DNA of 57,826 bases, from the NCBI RefSeq assembly GCF_000337035.1, contig NZ_AOJL01000062.1:111968-169793 (forward strand). Reading direction: 5' to 3'. The notes under the pieces were generated by a model, which did no database searches, was not told the origin of the DNA, and worked only from the letters and a program-made list of their open reading frames with translations. Numbering within the stretch: position 1 is the stretch's first letter; each line of letters opens with the position of its first letter. The translations under genes and the position numbers were made by a program. This DNA comes from Halorubrum coriense DSM 10284 (GTDB taxonomy: Archaea > Halobacteriota > Halobacteria > Halobacteriales > Haloferacaceae). Positions 15,531-23,570 of the stretch are shown here, one piece after another.

Positions 15531-15965
15531 ATGCTCCGCGCACTCATTGATACATCGGTCCTGTTTACAGCCGCGTACAAGCGAGATAATTCACACGACA
15601 CCGCGCTCCCGGTGCTCCACGGCATCGATAATGGAACGCTCTCGGAAGCAGCCGTCCTTGACTACACTCTCGCCGAGACGTTTAACGGTCTCACGACCCG
15701 CGCCGGACACGACGCAGCCGTCGGTCTCCCCGATCGCATCGAAGAAACCGCCTGCTCCCACATGAACTCACTCACCATCGATGCCTTCGCGACAGGGAAA
15801 TCTCTCTTTCGCCAACACAAACCCCTCTCCGTCGTCGATGCCTGTATTATCGCGTATATACAAACGGAAGGGCTCGGCTGCTTGTATGCATTTGATGATG
15901 ATTTTGACGCTGTTGAGGATGTGTATCGGTTGGATACAGCTACGAATCAATACGATCCGAGCTGA
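15531..15965 (+). CDS. vapC: PIN-domain ribonuclease toxin, VapC-like
   Basis: This 144-residue protein has the PIN-domain acidic set: D7 in ALIDTSVLF, E49 in YTLAETFNGL, D103 in SVVDACIIAY and D122-D124 in AFDDDFD. Its full length and intact active site imply a competent Mg-dependent RNase. The ATG follows immediately after the antitoxin TAA. Because the antitoxin gene upstream is frameshifted, the toxin is either poorly translated, inactive for a reason not visible, or neutralised in trans by another antitoxin. Confidence 0.82.
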   Translation: MLRALIDTSVLFTAAYKRDNSHDTALPVLHGIDNGTLSEAAVLDYTLAETFNGLTTRAGHDAAVGLPDRIEETACSHMNSLTIDAFATGKSLFRQHKPLSVVDACIIAYIQTEGLGCLYAFDDDFDAVEDVYRLDTATNQYDPS

Positions 15966-16057
15966 CGCTAGCAGGCGCTACGATTGGCGGCGCTGTTTGG
16001 TCTCGGAATGGTCGCACTTCGCAATGGGTGAGCATGTGACTCCAGAACACCGCTGTT

Positions 16058-16555
16058 TCAGGTACTATTCTTCCTGTCTGAATGTCTGGAACGCTCGAAC
16101 GCGTTTCGAAGAATGCTCTTATCTAACTCATTTTCTTCAATACCATTGTTAGTTGCGAGAAATGTGATTTCTTCGTCATTCAGAAAACCAACAATGAGTG
16201 GGTATAGTTCCTGTTTATCCCTTTCTGTGTCCTGAATCTCATCCGGCACTTCGATCATATCGTACGATACCTCACCGCTATCGACTTTTTCTGGGTCTAG
16301 GCCGATCCATGTAGCAATCGCTTGGTTGTCATCACTAGCGTAGCGGCGTATGACTTGGTAGAGGTCAAATGGATCCTCCGAACGTATACCGCGCTGAACA
16401 ATAGATTCAGTCTCTTTGTATCCTCGTTCGCGTATTCTTTGATCGATATCTGCGAATTTTGTGGTATTACAGGCACTCTCCAGGAACATATCCCGTTTCT
16501 GTCCAACCACCTGCTCCCGCGAATTTTCACGACTCTTTTCGTTATCTTCACTCAT
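16058..16555 (-). CDS. hypothetical charged protein, 165 aa
   Basis: An ATG at 16555 opens a 165-residue soluble protein beginning MSEDNEKSRENSREQVVGQ. It is rich in charged residues, contains a CNTTKFADIDQRIRERGY segment and appears mostly helical. No family is recognised. The coding frame is A+T-richer than the transporter and cobamide operons, which fits acquisition with the island. The 3' end (16058-16090) carries a TATTCTTCCTGTCTGAATGT stretch that loosely resembles the repeat family, so the C-terminus may have been replaced by repeat sequence. Confidence 0.5.
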   Translation of the reverse strand: MSEDNEKSRENSREQVVGQKRDMFLESACNTTKFADIDQRIRERGYKETESIVQRGIRSEDPFDLYQVIRRYASDDNQAIATWIGLDPEKVDSGEVSYDMIEVPDEIQDTERDKQELYPLIVGFLNDEEITFLATNNGIEENELDKSILRNAFERSRHSDRKNST

Positions 16556-16737
16556 TTTCTATTATTATGTCATTACGTATTGTATTTAGTTATTTGCCAA
16601 TAATCTTCGAACAGTTTGTAATTGCTGAGTGAGTTCCCGGTTTCGCTGTCGACCTGCTCTTGCTTCATACATGGTCAGAAGGTGAACGCCAGACCCAACG
16701 AGGGTACATGACGGGCAACGACGCCGATAGAGAGGAT

Positions 16738-16830
16738 CTACGCCCCGACAGCCACCACTACGTCAACCGCAACACAGAGTGGCACTACGTCGACATCGAA
16801 CAGATACAGGCCAGTAGCCTCAGTTATTAC
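16738..16830 (-). pseudogene. 5' remnant of a VapC-like toxin gene
   Basis: Downstream of the antitoxin gene on the minus strand, a frame reads GLYLFDVDVVPLCVAVDVVV before stopping at 16738. The LYLFDVDVV part resembles the first strand of PIN toxins paired with this antitoxin type (a strand ending in the first catalytic Asp). No start codon survives and the rest of the gene is absent. The call is based on similarity remembered from the family, so it is tentative. Confidence 0.4.
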
Positions 16831-17104
16831 AGGGATTGTCTGCGCCTCGTCGAATGGCATCGCTATGCTTTCGAGCGATTGGACCCACTTCTTCAGTAAT
16901 CGGGTTTGTTTCGCTTTCCTTTGAAGATGTGTTCTCAATGAGTTGTTCCATCCGCTCAATCACTTCGTCGGGGGTGGGTTTAGGCCGAACAATCGCCTTC
17001 CCGTCTTCTTCGTGGATCTCAACTTCTGTACCCGGAGTGATGTTGAGACCTTCGCGCACCTCCTGTGGGAGAACGATTCGTCCCCTAGAATCGACCTTAG
17101 CCAT
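16820..17104 (-). CDS. AbrB/SpoVT-domain antitoxin-like regulator
   Basis: The 94-residue protein from ATG 17104 starts MAKVDSRGRIVLPQEVREGL and continues NITPGTEVEIHEEDGKAIVR, the standard AbrB/SpoVT swapped-hairpin DNA-binding domain. A helical C-terminus follows, the usual toxin-binding part (DEVIERMEQL, GPIARKHSDAIRRGAD). A longer frame to 17188 exists, but the domain begins at the chosen Met. Only a decayed toxin fragment follows, so it is an orphan antitoxin that may still regulate or neutralise another VapC. Confidence 0.8.
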   Translation of the reverse strand: MAKVDSRGRIVLPQEVREGLNITPGTEVEIHEEDGKAIVRPKPTPDEVIERMEQLIENTSSKESETNPITEEVGPIARKHSDAIRRGADNPCNN

Positions 17105-17232
17105 ATTCACACATTGGTCGAGAGATAGTATAGTTACTTTGTTGATTTCCTCAGCGATTGATGAGTTTTGACTGCTCTCTACAAGCAAGTGACGGAGACA
17201 GCCAATATCTCAAATAGCTGCCAGAAACCGGC

Positions 17233-17260
17233 TGCTGAATATAGAGGAGTGTATTCAGCA
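17233..17260. repeat. inverted repeat TGCTGAATA/TATTCAGCA
   Basis: Perfect nine-base-pair inverted repeat with a ten-base spacer, lying between the AbrB gene and the amphi-Trp gene. The same TGCTGAATA motif forms the internal hairpin of the MITE-like repeats at 13003-13020 and about 21615-21637, so this is probably a further repeat scar. Confidence 0.45.
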
Positions 17261-17378
17261 ACCTATCGTCATCGTTCCTGTGTGTTGGCGATAGTACTGC
17301 TATTAGATGGGTGCGACAACCGTATCACGGGTTGTCCAGATACGCACAGTCAATATCCTGTCTACCGTAGGTAGTGGC

Positions 17379-17657
17379 ATGCCCGAAGAGACACTGTTCG
17401 AATTCGAGCGGGACATGGACACAAGTGAAGTCGCACAGTACCTTCGAACGGTCGCAGACCACATGGAGTCCGGTGACGAATTCACGCTTGAATCCGGTAC
17501 CGAGTCGGTGACGCTCACCCCACCGGGACGCGTTGAGTTCGAGGTCGAGGTCGAACGCGAAACGTCGAAGTCCGAGGGTTCAGCGGAGATAGAACTCGAG
17601 TTCGAGTTGGAGTGGGACGAAGACGGAACTGGTACTGGAGACCTCAACATCGAGTGA
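17379..17657 (+). CDS. amphi-Trp domain protein
   Basis: A 92-residue protein from ATG 17379 (MPEETLFEFERDMDTSEVAQ). The alternating hydrophobic and acidic strands, the conserved helix TSEVAQYLRTVADHMESGD and the long Glu-rich strand end match the haloarchaeal amphi-Trp family, small acidic proteins of unknown role. The start at 17307 in the same frame lacks this pattern and would begin inside the intergenic region. It converges on ppk2, with about 140 bp between stops. No operon partner is seen. Confidence 0.75.
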   Translation: MPEETLFEFERDMDTSEVAQYLRTVADHMESGDEFTLESGTESVTLTPPGRVEFEVEVERETSKSEGSAEIELEFELEWDEDGTGTGDLNIE

Positions 17658-17801
17658 GGAATCTCTGACAAGCCGAAATCGGTACGATATCGAACACGTG
17701 GTACAGCGCATCGAAAACGAAGAGATGATCTGAGTCTGAGCAAACCCCGCCCGAATCGGACGAAGGTACACAGCGGCAACCGCACGGCAAGAGCGGGGCG
17801 A

Positions 17802-18692
17802 TCAGGATTGTTCGACGTCGGTCGTCGGTGGGTTCGACCCATACAGCGCAGGCACCCAGTTCTGGCCGTCAATCGCCGGGCGCTCGTAGTTGGGATCCTG
17901 CTGTCGGTCCGGTAACTCGGTCGGTCCAGGCATGATGTCCTTGTAGTCGATCTGTGAGAGGAGGTGACTGATACAGTTGAGTCGGGCGTGTTTCTTGACG
18001 TCGGCGTTGATCACGTGCCACGGCGAATTACTTGTATCCGTGTAGGTGAACATCGCGTCCTTCGCTCGCGAGTACTCGACCCATCGCTCCTGGGCTTCGA
18101 GGTCGATCGGGCTGAGCTTCCAGCGCCGTTTCGGGTCGTCGCTGCGCTGCTGGAAGCGTCGTTCCTGTTCCTCGTCGCTAACCGAGAACCAGTACTTGAC
18201 GAGGATAATCCCTGAGCGCATAAGCATCCGCTCGAACTCGGGGGCTGACCGGAGGAAATCCTGGTACTCCTCGTCAGTACAGAAGTCCATCACGCGCTCG
18301 ACGGTCGCGCGGTTGTACCAGCTCCGGTCGAACAGGACCATCTCACCGGCCGCCGGGAGGTGTTCGACGTACCGCTGGAAGTACCACTGACTCTGTTCGC
18401 GTTCGGTGGGTTTACCGAGCGCGACAACTTTTACTACCCGTGAACTCGTCCGGCGAGTAATTCGGTGGATCGTTCCACCTTTGCCGGCCGCATCCCGACC
18501 GTCGAAGAGGACGACGACCCGGAGCCCCTGCTCTTTGACCCACATCTGGAGTCTGACGAGCTCTTCCTGGAGGCGCTCGAGTTCCCGCTTGTAGTGTTTC
18601 TTCTTGATTTTGCCGCTGCTCTTGTACAGGTCCCCTTCGTCGACGGTGGTCAATACAGACTCCTCGGCCGGTAACACCGGATGTTCGGTCAT
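17802..18692 (-). CDS. ppk2: polyphosphate kinase 2
   Basis: A 296-residue PPK2-family enzyme. The Walker A-like GRDAAGKGGT lies at 65-74, the family motif FDRSWYNRA at 121-129, the lid-like Arg segment QERRFQQRSDDPKRRWKLSP near 175-195 and the C-terminal NSPWHVINADVKKHARLN. These residues bind the nucleotide and polyphosphate. PPK2 enzymes use polyphosphate to phosphorylate nucleotides (GDP or ADP) or run in reverse. It is divergent from ppk1, so polyphosphate synthesis and use are probably coordinated from the shared 460-bp region. Confidence 0.95.
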   Translation of the reverse strand: MTEHPVLPAEESVLTTVDEGDLYKSSGKIKKKHYKRELERLQEELVRLQMWVKEQGLRVVVLFDGRDAAGKGGTIHRITRRTSSRVVKVVALGKPTEREQSQWYFQRYVEHLPAAGEMVLFDRSWYNRATVERVMDFCTDEEYQDFLRSAPEFERMLMRSGIILVKYWFSVSDEEQERRFQQRSDDPKRRWKLSPIDLEAQERWVEYSRAKDAMFTYTDTSNSPWHVINADVKKHARLNCISHLLSQIDYKDIMPGPTELPDRQQDPNYERPAIDGQNWVPALYGSNPPTTDVEQS

Positions 18693-19153
18693 TAGAACTT
18701 TCGCTCCTCGCCTCGGCCACTGGTCATCGAAATGTACATTCGTAACTATCGACGATGAGAGTACTTAGCTCTCGCCCCCACGAAACGGCTAGCCACTTCC
18801 CCGAGCGCGCGGAGAGAGTATCAACTTTCTAATACTTCGGTCCGGCGTAAACGCCGACCCGCCGGCGAAATATTCGTCCCGAGGTACGGCCCCACCTCCC
18901 GGGAACCAGGGGAACGATACTGACCCGATGACAGAGACGCATTTTCCACGTAGTAGAATCGGAACAGACCGTCAAGTTCCTGCCGGAGCTGGAGTGCCGC
19001 ATGGCGAAAGATATGCAGCGGTCCGGCTCTGCGTGCGCAGACCCCCGCTCCCTGCGAGTTCTCATTCGGGGGGGTCGTCTCTCACCACGAAAGTGACTGC
19101 TTCCCAGTCGGGAGCAGAAAACACTACCAGTGTAGGTGTGGTACTTGGAAACA
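18693..19153. promoter_or_regulatory. divergent intergenic region between ppk2 and ppk1
   Basis: No convincing gene is seen in these 461 bp; open frames here have shadow-like, Arg/Ser-rich compositions. It must hold the promoters for ppk2 (leftward) and ppk1 (rightward). I could not identify a clear TATA box or a pho-type operator by eye. Confidence 0.4.
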
Positions 19154-21562
19154 ATGAACGAGCCAAAGGAGAACATGAGCGAACCGGATCTGACGAATCC
19201 ACAGTATTATCTCAATCGGGAGCTTTCGGAACTCGCCTATCAGGAGCGTGTTCTCAGTGAGGGGACGGACGAGCGCAACCCACCACTCGAGCGCCTCCGG
19301 TTTCTCGCGTTCTTCACCAAGAACACCGACGAGTTCTTCATGAAACGCGTAGGCGGGCTCAAACAACAGATCACTGCCGGCGTTACCGTGACGACATCCG
19401 ACGGCCGCACGCCCCGCGAGCAGTTACACGACATCATCGACGCCGCACGACCGCTCTTCCATCGCCAAGACACCTACTGGCAGACCGAACTCAAACCAGA
19501 ACTCGCGGACGTCGGTATCGCGATCCGTGAGTACGCCGACCTGAGCGGAGCACAGCGCGACCAACTACGGACGTACTTCGAGCAGTCCGTTCTTCCCACC
19601 CTCACGCCGCTCGCCTTCGACCCCGCCCACCCATTTCCGTTCATCTCGAACCTCTCCCTCTCGCTCGCCGTCCTCTCGACGAAGGCGGGCGAGGGCACGA
19701 CATTCACGCGGATCAAGATTCCGTCGAATCAGCCGCGTCTCGTCGACGTTCCGGACACCTCCGAACAGTACGTCCTGATCGAGGATCTCATTGAGGCCAA
19801 CATCGACATGCTCCTCCCCGGTCTCGACATCCTCGACATCTCGAAGTTCAGGGTGACGCGGAACGCCGAGGTGCGGCGCAACGAAGAGGTCGCCGAAGAC
19901 CTCGTCGACATCATCGAGGACGTCCTCGAGCAGCGGCGGTTCGCGACAGTCGTCCGCATCGAAGTCGACGCCGATATGCCCGATGAATCAGTCGCGATTC
20001 TAACGGAGCATCTTGACGTCGACGACCGCGAGGTCTTCCATCGAGAGGGGCCGATCGACTACGAGGATTTCTTTGCTCTCCTCGAGTTGGAGCGACCGGA
20101 CCTCAAACTCCAATCGTGGACGCCACAGACACACCCGCGGCTACTGCCGAAAGCTGGCGACACCCGAAACGAGACGACGATTTTCGACGAAATCCGCGAG
20201 GACGACATCCTCGTCCATCACCCCTATCACGCCTTCGAGACCACGGTACAGCGGTTCCTCGACGCGGCCGCGAATGACCCGAACGTACTCGCGGTGAAGG
20301 CTGCGATCTATCGGACGGCGAGCGACTCGAAGGTGATTCAGAGCCTCATCGACGCTGCGGACAACGGTAAACAGGTGGCCGTGATGGTCGAACTCAAGGC
20401 TCGCTTCGACGAGAAGAACAACCTCGAATGGGTGCGCCGCCTCGAAGAGGAGGGCATTCACGTCGCCTACGGAACCGTCGGGCTGAAGACGCACACGAAG
20501 ACGGCACTCGTCGTCCGTCAAGAGGCAGATGGAGTCCAACTCTACTCACACGTTGGCACCGGCAACTATCACTCCGAGACTGCCAAAGGATACTCCGATC
20601 TGGGGTTGCTGACCGCTGATCGCGACGTCGGTCAAGACCTCACGAAGGTCTTCAACTTCTTCACCGGGCCGACCCTCGATGACCGCTTCCGGAAGCTCCT
20701 CATCGCACCGGTGACGATGCGTGAGCGCTTCACGGAGATGGTTCGTCGCGAAGTCGAGCACGCTCGTGCTGGCCGACGCGCGCGAATCGTCGTGAAGGTG
20801 AACGGCCTCGAGGACCCGACGATGGTCGAAGAGCTCTATCGGGCCTCGACGGCCGGCGTCGAAATAGACCTCATCGTCCGCGACATCTGCCGGCTCCGTC
20901 CCGGCCTTGAGGCGGTCAGCGAGAACATCACCGTACACTCGATTGTCGGACGATTCCTCGAGCACGCCCGGATCTTCTACTTCGAGAACGCCGGCGACCC
21001 CGGCTGGTACATCGGCTCCGCGGACTGGATGATGCGCAACCTCGACCACCGCGTCGAGGCCGTCAGCCCCGTCGAGGAAACGCGACTGCGTGAGCAACTC
21101 CGCTTCATCCTGGAGGCCTCGCTCACCGACAACCGCCGCCGGTGGGTGATGCAGAGCGACGGGAGCTACGAGCGTGTCACACCGGACGACGAGCCAGTAC
21201 GGGACATCCAAGAGATGCTGATGGCGGCTACGGAGGCCGCCCTCGAACGCGGCTACGGACCGGGTATGGACGTCGACACGGACCTGATCGAAGAGAGTCT
21301 TCTCGTCGAGGCCGCCTCCGACGGGGGTGTCGACGGTGGCCGTGACTCCTCAGCCACCATCGACGACTCCGATGGCGACGAAGAGGGCCGCTCGGACGGC
21401 GGGACTGTGTCGTTTTTCGACAGATACGCTGAGCACTGGTATCATCCCGACAGCGAGACGTACGAATGGGCGGTTCGAACGGGGGACGGCGACCGTCGGT
21501 ACTTCAAGACGCGTGACGGGGCCCGCACCCGGCTTCGTGCTGAGTACGAGACGTCCTCGTAG
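19154..21562 (+). CDS. ppk1: polyphosphate kinase 1 with a C-terminal extension
   Basis: A PPK1 of about 802 residues. The N-terminal domain has YLNRELSELAYQERVL and FFTKNTDEFFMKRVGGL. The catalytic phospholipase-D-like domains contain the phosphorylated-His region GLKTHTKTALV and YSHVGTGNYHSETAKGYSDL, and the DICRLRPGLEAVSENITVHS loop. It makes long-chain polyphosphate from ATP. Start choices are ATG 19154 and ATG 19175; GTG 19136 is less likely. Compared with bacterial PPK1 (about 690) it carries roughly 100 extra C-terminal residues: an acidic Asp/Gly/Ser linker and a Tyr/Trp-rich end (FFDRYAEHWYHPDSETYEW). Confidence 0.95.
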   Translation: MNEPKENMSEPDLTNPQYYLNRELSELAYQERVLSEGTDERNPPLERLRFLAFFTKNTDEFFMKRVGGLKQQITAGVTVTTSDGRTPREQLHDIIDAARPLFHRQDTYWQTELKPELADVGIAIREYADLSGAQRDQLRTYFEQSVLPTLTPLAFDPAHPFPFISNLSLSLAVLSTKAGEGTTFTRIKIPSNQPRLVDVPDTSEQYVLIEDLIEANIDMLLPGLDILDISKFRVTRNAEVRRNEEVAEDLVDIIEDVLEQRRFATVVRIEVDADMPDESVAILTEHLDVDDREVFHREGPIDYEDFFALLELERPDLKLQSWTPQTHPRLLPKAGDTRNETTIFDEIREDDILVHHPYHAFETTVQRFLDAAANDPNVLAVKAAIYRTASDSKVIQSLIDAADNGKQVAVMVELKARFDEKNNLEWVRRLEEEGIHVAYGTVGLKTHTKTALVVRQEADGVQLYSHVGTGNYHSETAKGYSDLGLLTADRDVGQDLTKVFNFFTGPTLDDRFRKLLIAPVTMRERFTEMVRREVEHARAGRRARIVVKVNGLEDPTMVEELYRASTAGVEIDLIVRDICRLRPGLEAVSENITVHSIVGRFLEHARIFYFENAGDPGWYIGSADWMMRNLDHRVEAVSPVEETRLREQLRFILEASLTDNRRRWVMQSDGSYERVTPDDEPVRDIQEMLMAATEAALERGYGPGMDVDTDLIEESLLVEAASDGGVDGGRDSSATIDDSDGDEEGRSDGGTVSFFDRYAEHWYHPDSETYEWAVRTGDGDRRYFKTRDGARTRLRAEYETSS

Positions 21563-21600
21563 CCGAAGAGTACTCCCGCCGTTGAGTTCTCTGACCTCGA

Positions 21601-21680
21601 CATTGGTTAGTCATCGATACGCGCTCTGTATTCAGCAAGACTGCTGGAACATATCACCGGTTGTGGATTTTAATAGAGCC
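21601..21680 (-). repeat. short copy of the MITE-like repeat family
   Basis: Read on the minus strand, it starts GGCTCTATTAAAATCC at 21680 and reaches CTTGCTGAATACAGAGCGCG by 21616, the same internal motif as the copy at 12955-13133. The middle is shorter, so this is an internally deleted or diverged copy. Confidence 0.5.
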
Positions 21681-21737
21681 AATTCTAGAGAATGTCCTAG
21701 CCGAGACATTTACCGAAAACTGGTTCAGAAAGACGGG

Positions 21738-21907
21738 TTATACGTCCTTGACGGCCTCCTCTAGGCGCTCGACCCGCTCTTGGAGCCGGCCGAACTCGGT
21801 GCCCTCGGCTCGAAGGTCCTCAACTGGCCGGAGCTCGTCGAGCGCGGCGTTGACGCGACTGTCGTCGGCGTCGGCGGCTTCAGGGACACCGGTGATTGCC
21901 TCGTCTT
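21738..21907 (-). pseudogene. 3' fragment of a coiled-coil protein gene
   Basis: A minus-strand frame encodes DEAITGVPEAADADDSRVNA and on to ERLEEAVKDV before TAA. It is acidic, G+C-rich and ends in a heptad-like RLQERVERLEEAV segment, typical of the C-terminus of a haloarchaeal regulator or chaperone. The frame is closed by a TAA exactly at its left border with a 14-bp inverted repeat, so it looks cut by an insertion or deletion. The parent family is not identified. Confidence 0.5.
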
Positions 21908-21949
21908 AACCAACAATATGTCCACCAGCATAGCTTTGTTGGTTAAGAC
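21903..21949. repeat. 14-bp perfect inverted repeat with 19-bp spacer
   Basis: GTCTTAACCAACAA at 21903-21916 is matched by TTGTTGGTTAAGAC at 21936-21949. It sits where the coiled-coil gene is cut, so it may be a minimal insertion-sequence scar (two joined ends) or a strong hairpin. Confidence 0.55.
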
Positions 21950-22096
21950 TTCAGACGACCCCTCCTTACCTACAGTCAATCCGGCTTCAACCTCAAGAAA
22001 GCGAGCGGTCGGACAAAACTGTACACAGTCTCGGAGGTTGTGTTTGATGCGTGACTTCTATTCGACACCTTTTTTCTGAATAAATAGGGTCGATAT

Positions 22097-22615
22097 CTAC
22101 GAATTTTGCCCCCTTCTCGAGTCAGAGCGACGAAGACGGTATCGACGTATCGCTCCGTGTATTCCATAGCCGATTGTCACAATCATCGGAACAACTACAA
22201 CATCGGTGAGAAACGCCTCTATTCCATAAAAGTGCCAAACAATAAGAGGAAGTCCAAGGATGACAATCGGAGTTACGACTATTCGTGTTAGAATTGGGTC
22301 GACCGGAGTCAATCGGGGTGTAATTTCATGAATAGACACATCAAGGTCCATCTGCTCAAGTTGTGACTTGACTTCGCTGATCTGTGCTGAGGCAATCGGT
22401 GTATCCGGTGGATGAGGGAATATCTTCTCAAAGTATTGTAGTTTTATCAGAGCAACGTTAGAAAATCGGATAATTAAGACGTGATCAACATTATCAATAT
22501 CAACTGGTGAATAGTGATCATCATCATATGATTTCGATCGTACCAACGTTCGATTCTCTGTATCGATCCGTAATTGAGAATTCACAAACTGATGATTCAA
22601 CCACAAGAGCCACAA
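22097..22615 (-). CDS. membrane protein, about 172 aa or longer, start uncertain
   Basis: The frame ends at 22097 and has a TTG start at 22615; it stays open upstream to about 22738 with a hydrophobic stretch (WFGLIIGLPLVFLLLSPVHK) but no ATG or GTG. Two membrane segments at the front, a beta-rich middle (RIDTENRTLVRSKSYDD, VDHVLIIRFSNVALIKLQYF) and two more helices near the C-terminus suggest a PH-like domain between membrane helices. It could be truncated at the 5' end. Base composition is markedly A+T-rich compared with the cobamide operon, which suggests foreign origin. Confidence 0.5.
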   Translation of the reverse strand: MWLLWLNHQFVNSQLRIDTENRTLVRSKSYDDDHYSPVDIDNVDHVLIIRFSNVALIKLQYFEKIFPHPPDTPIASAQISEVKSQLEQMDLDVSIHEITPRLTPVDPILTRIVVTPIVILGLPLIVWHFYGIEAFLTDVVVVPMIVTIGYGIHGAIRRYRLRRSDSRRGQNS

Positions 22616-22828
22616 AGCAATACCAAACGGTAGCCCAGCAGTTAGCGAGACAAATACCTTGTGAACGGGAGACAGAAGGAGAAAAACGAGCGGAAGCCCA
22701 ATAATAAGACCAAACCAGAACCAATTATTTTCAGGAAGTGATATATTCTAACCGGGATATGGTCAGTACAGAGAACTCACGTACCGCTCAATCGCGGCCA
22801 CAAACGTTTCGTACGGTCGAAATCAAAG

Positions 22829-23242
22829 ATGCGTATGGCCACCGCCGAGCGGGAATTTGACTCGTGGCTGTCAGCGACACTCGATTTTCTCTTTTCTGCT
22901 TTCGGACTTGTCCTCGTCTGGTATCCGATGGTCTCGCTCGGTAATGCGGTTCTCGGGTTCCCGGTTTCAGCTTCGACGAGAAACCTGCTTGTTGGTGTGT
23001 TAGCATTCGGCGGCTCGTACCCTGTCGTTGCGGGTGACTGGTCACTTGGACGGTTGGGTGAGTACGTTTTCGTCCTACTCGCGTCTGTACTCGCGTGGGG
23101 ATTTGTCGGGACGGTAGCTGTCCTTGCGTGGGAGGCGTCTTTTTCGGGTAGTAATCCCGCACCGCAAGCGGCGGTTTGGGCCGCCGCCTATCTGACTGCC
23201 TATTTTGTCGTTTACAGAACCCAGTGGTCGATTTTTCGCTAA
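22829..23242 (+). CDS. membrane protein with four helices, 137 aa
   Basis: A 137-residue protein with a polar N-terminus (MRMATAEREFDSWLS) and four hydrophobic segments, ending YFVVYRTQWSIFR. Starts at ATG 22829 or 22835. Codon use is G+C-richer than in the gene to its left. It resembles the many small haloarchaeal membrane proteins with no assigned role. Its stop faces the inner edge of the repeat copy ending at 23352. No family is recognised. Confidence 0.6.
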   Translation: MRMATAEREFDSWLSATLDFLFSAFGLVLVWYPMVSLGNAVLGFPVSASTRNLLVGVLAFGGSYPVVAGDWSLGRLGEYVFVLLASVLAWGFVGTVAVLAWEASFSGSNPAPQAAVWAAAYLTAYFVVYRTQWSIFR

Positions 23243-23287
23243 CACCAATCAGACACTTCCAACAACCGAGCCGGGAACGGGTGAGAC

Positions 23288-23352
23288 GCAGCCTTCAGCG
23301 ACCGGACTTTTCATTCCAATTTATGTCTGAATAATAGGATTTCAACAGAGCC
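23288..23352 (-). repeat. solo copy of the 65-bp terminal repeat block
   Basis: On the minus strand from 23352: GGCTCTGTTGAAATCC, then TATTATTCAGACATAAATTG and CCGGTCGCTGAAGGC, matching the block at 11766 over its whole length. It lies just beyond the 3' end of the 137-residue membrane protein gene. Confidence 0.6.
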
Positions 23353-23460
23353 CTTTTTTAACATCTATTGCCGTCTGACCTATCTTGTCGCTAAGGAGGG
23401 CTTTTGTTGAGAAAATGGCCGACAATGGGCCATACCACGGCAAACCGAGCCGAAGATCCT

Positions 23461-23500
23461 CCTCGCACTAGAGCGCGAGGCTTTCTCCTCAATTTCCATA
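23461..23500 (-). mobile_element. IS200/IS605-type end scar
   Basis: The hairpin CCTCGC-ACTAGAGC-GCGAGG at 23461-23480, with GAGGAGGATC adjacent when read on the minus strand, resembles the 3' ends of haloarchaeal tnpB elements. No coding part is left. It precedes the promoter of the importer operon. Confidence 0.4.
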
Positions 23501-23570
23501 TTGTGGGCTATAGTATTCTATGTTGACAACATACCAGCGCATTTAATATTCTGTTCATACACCTAACATG

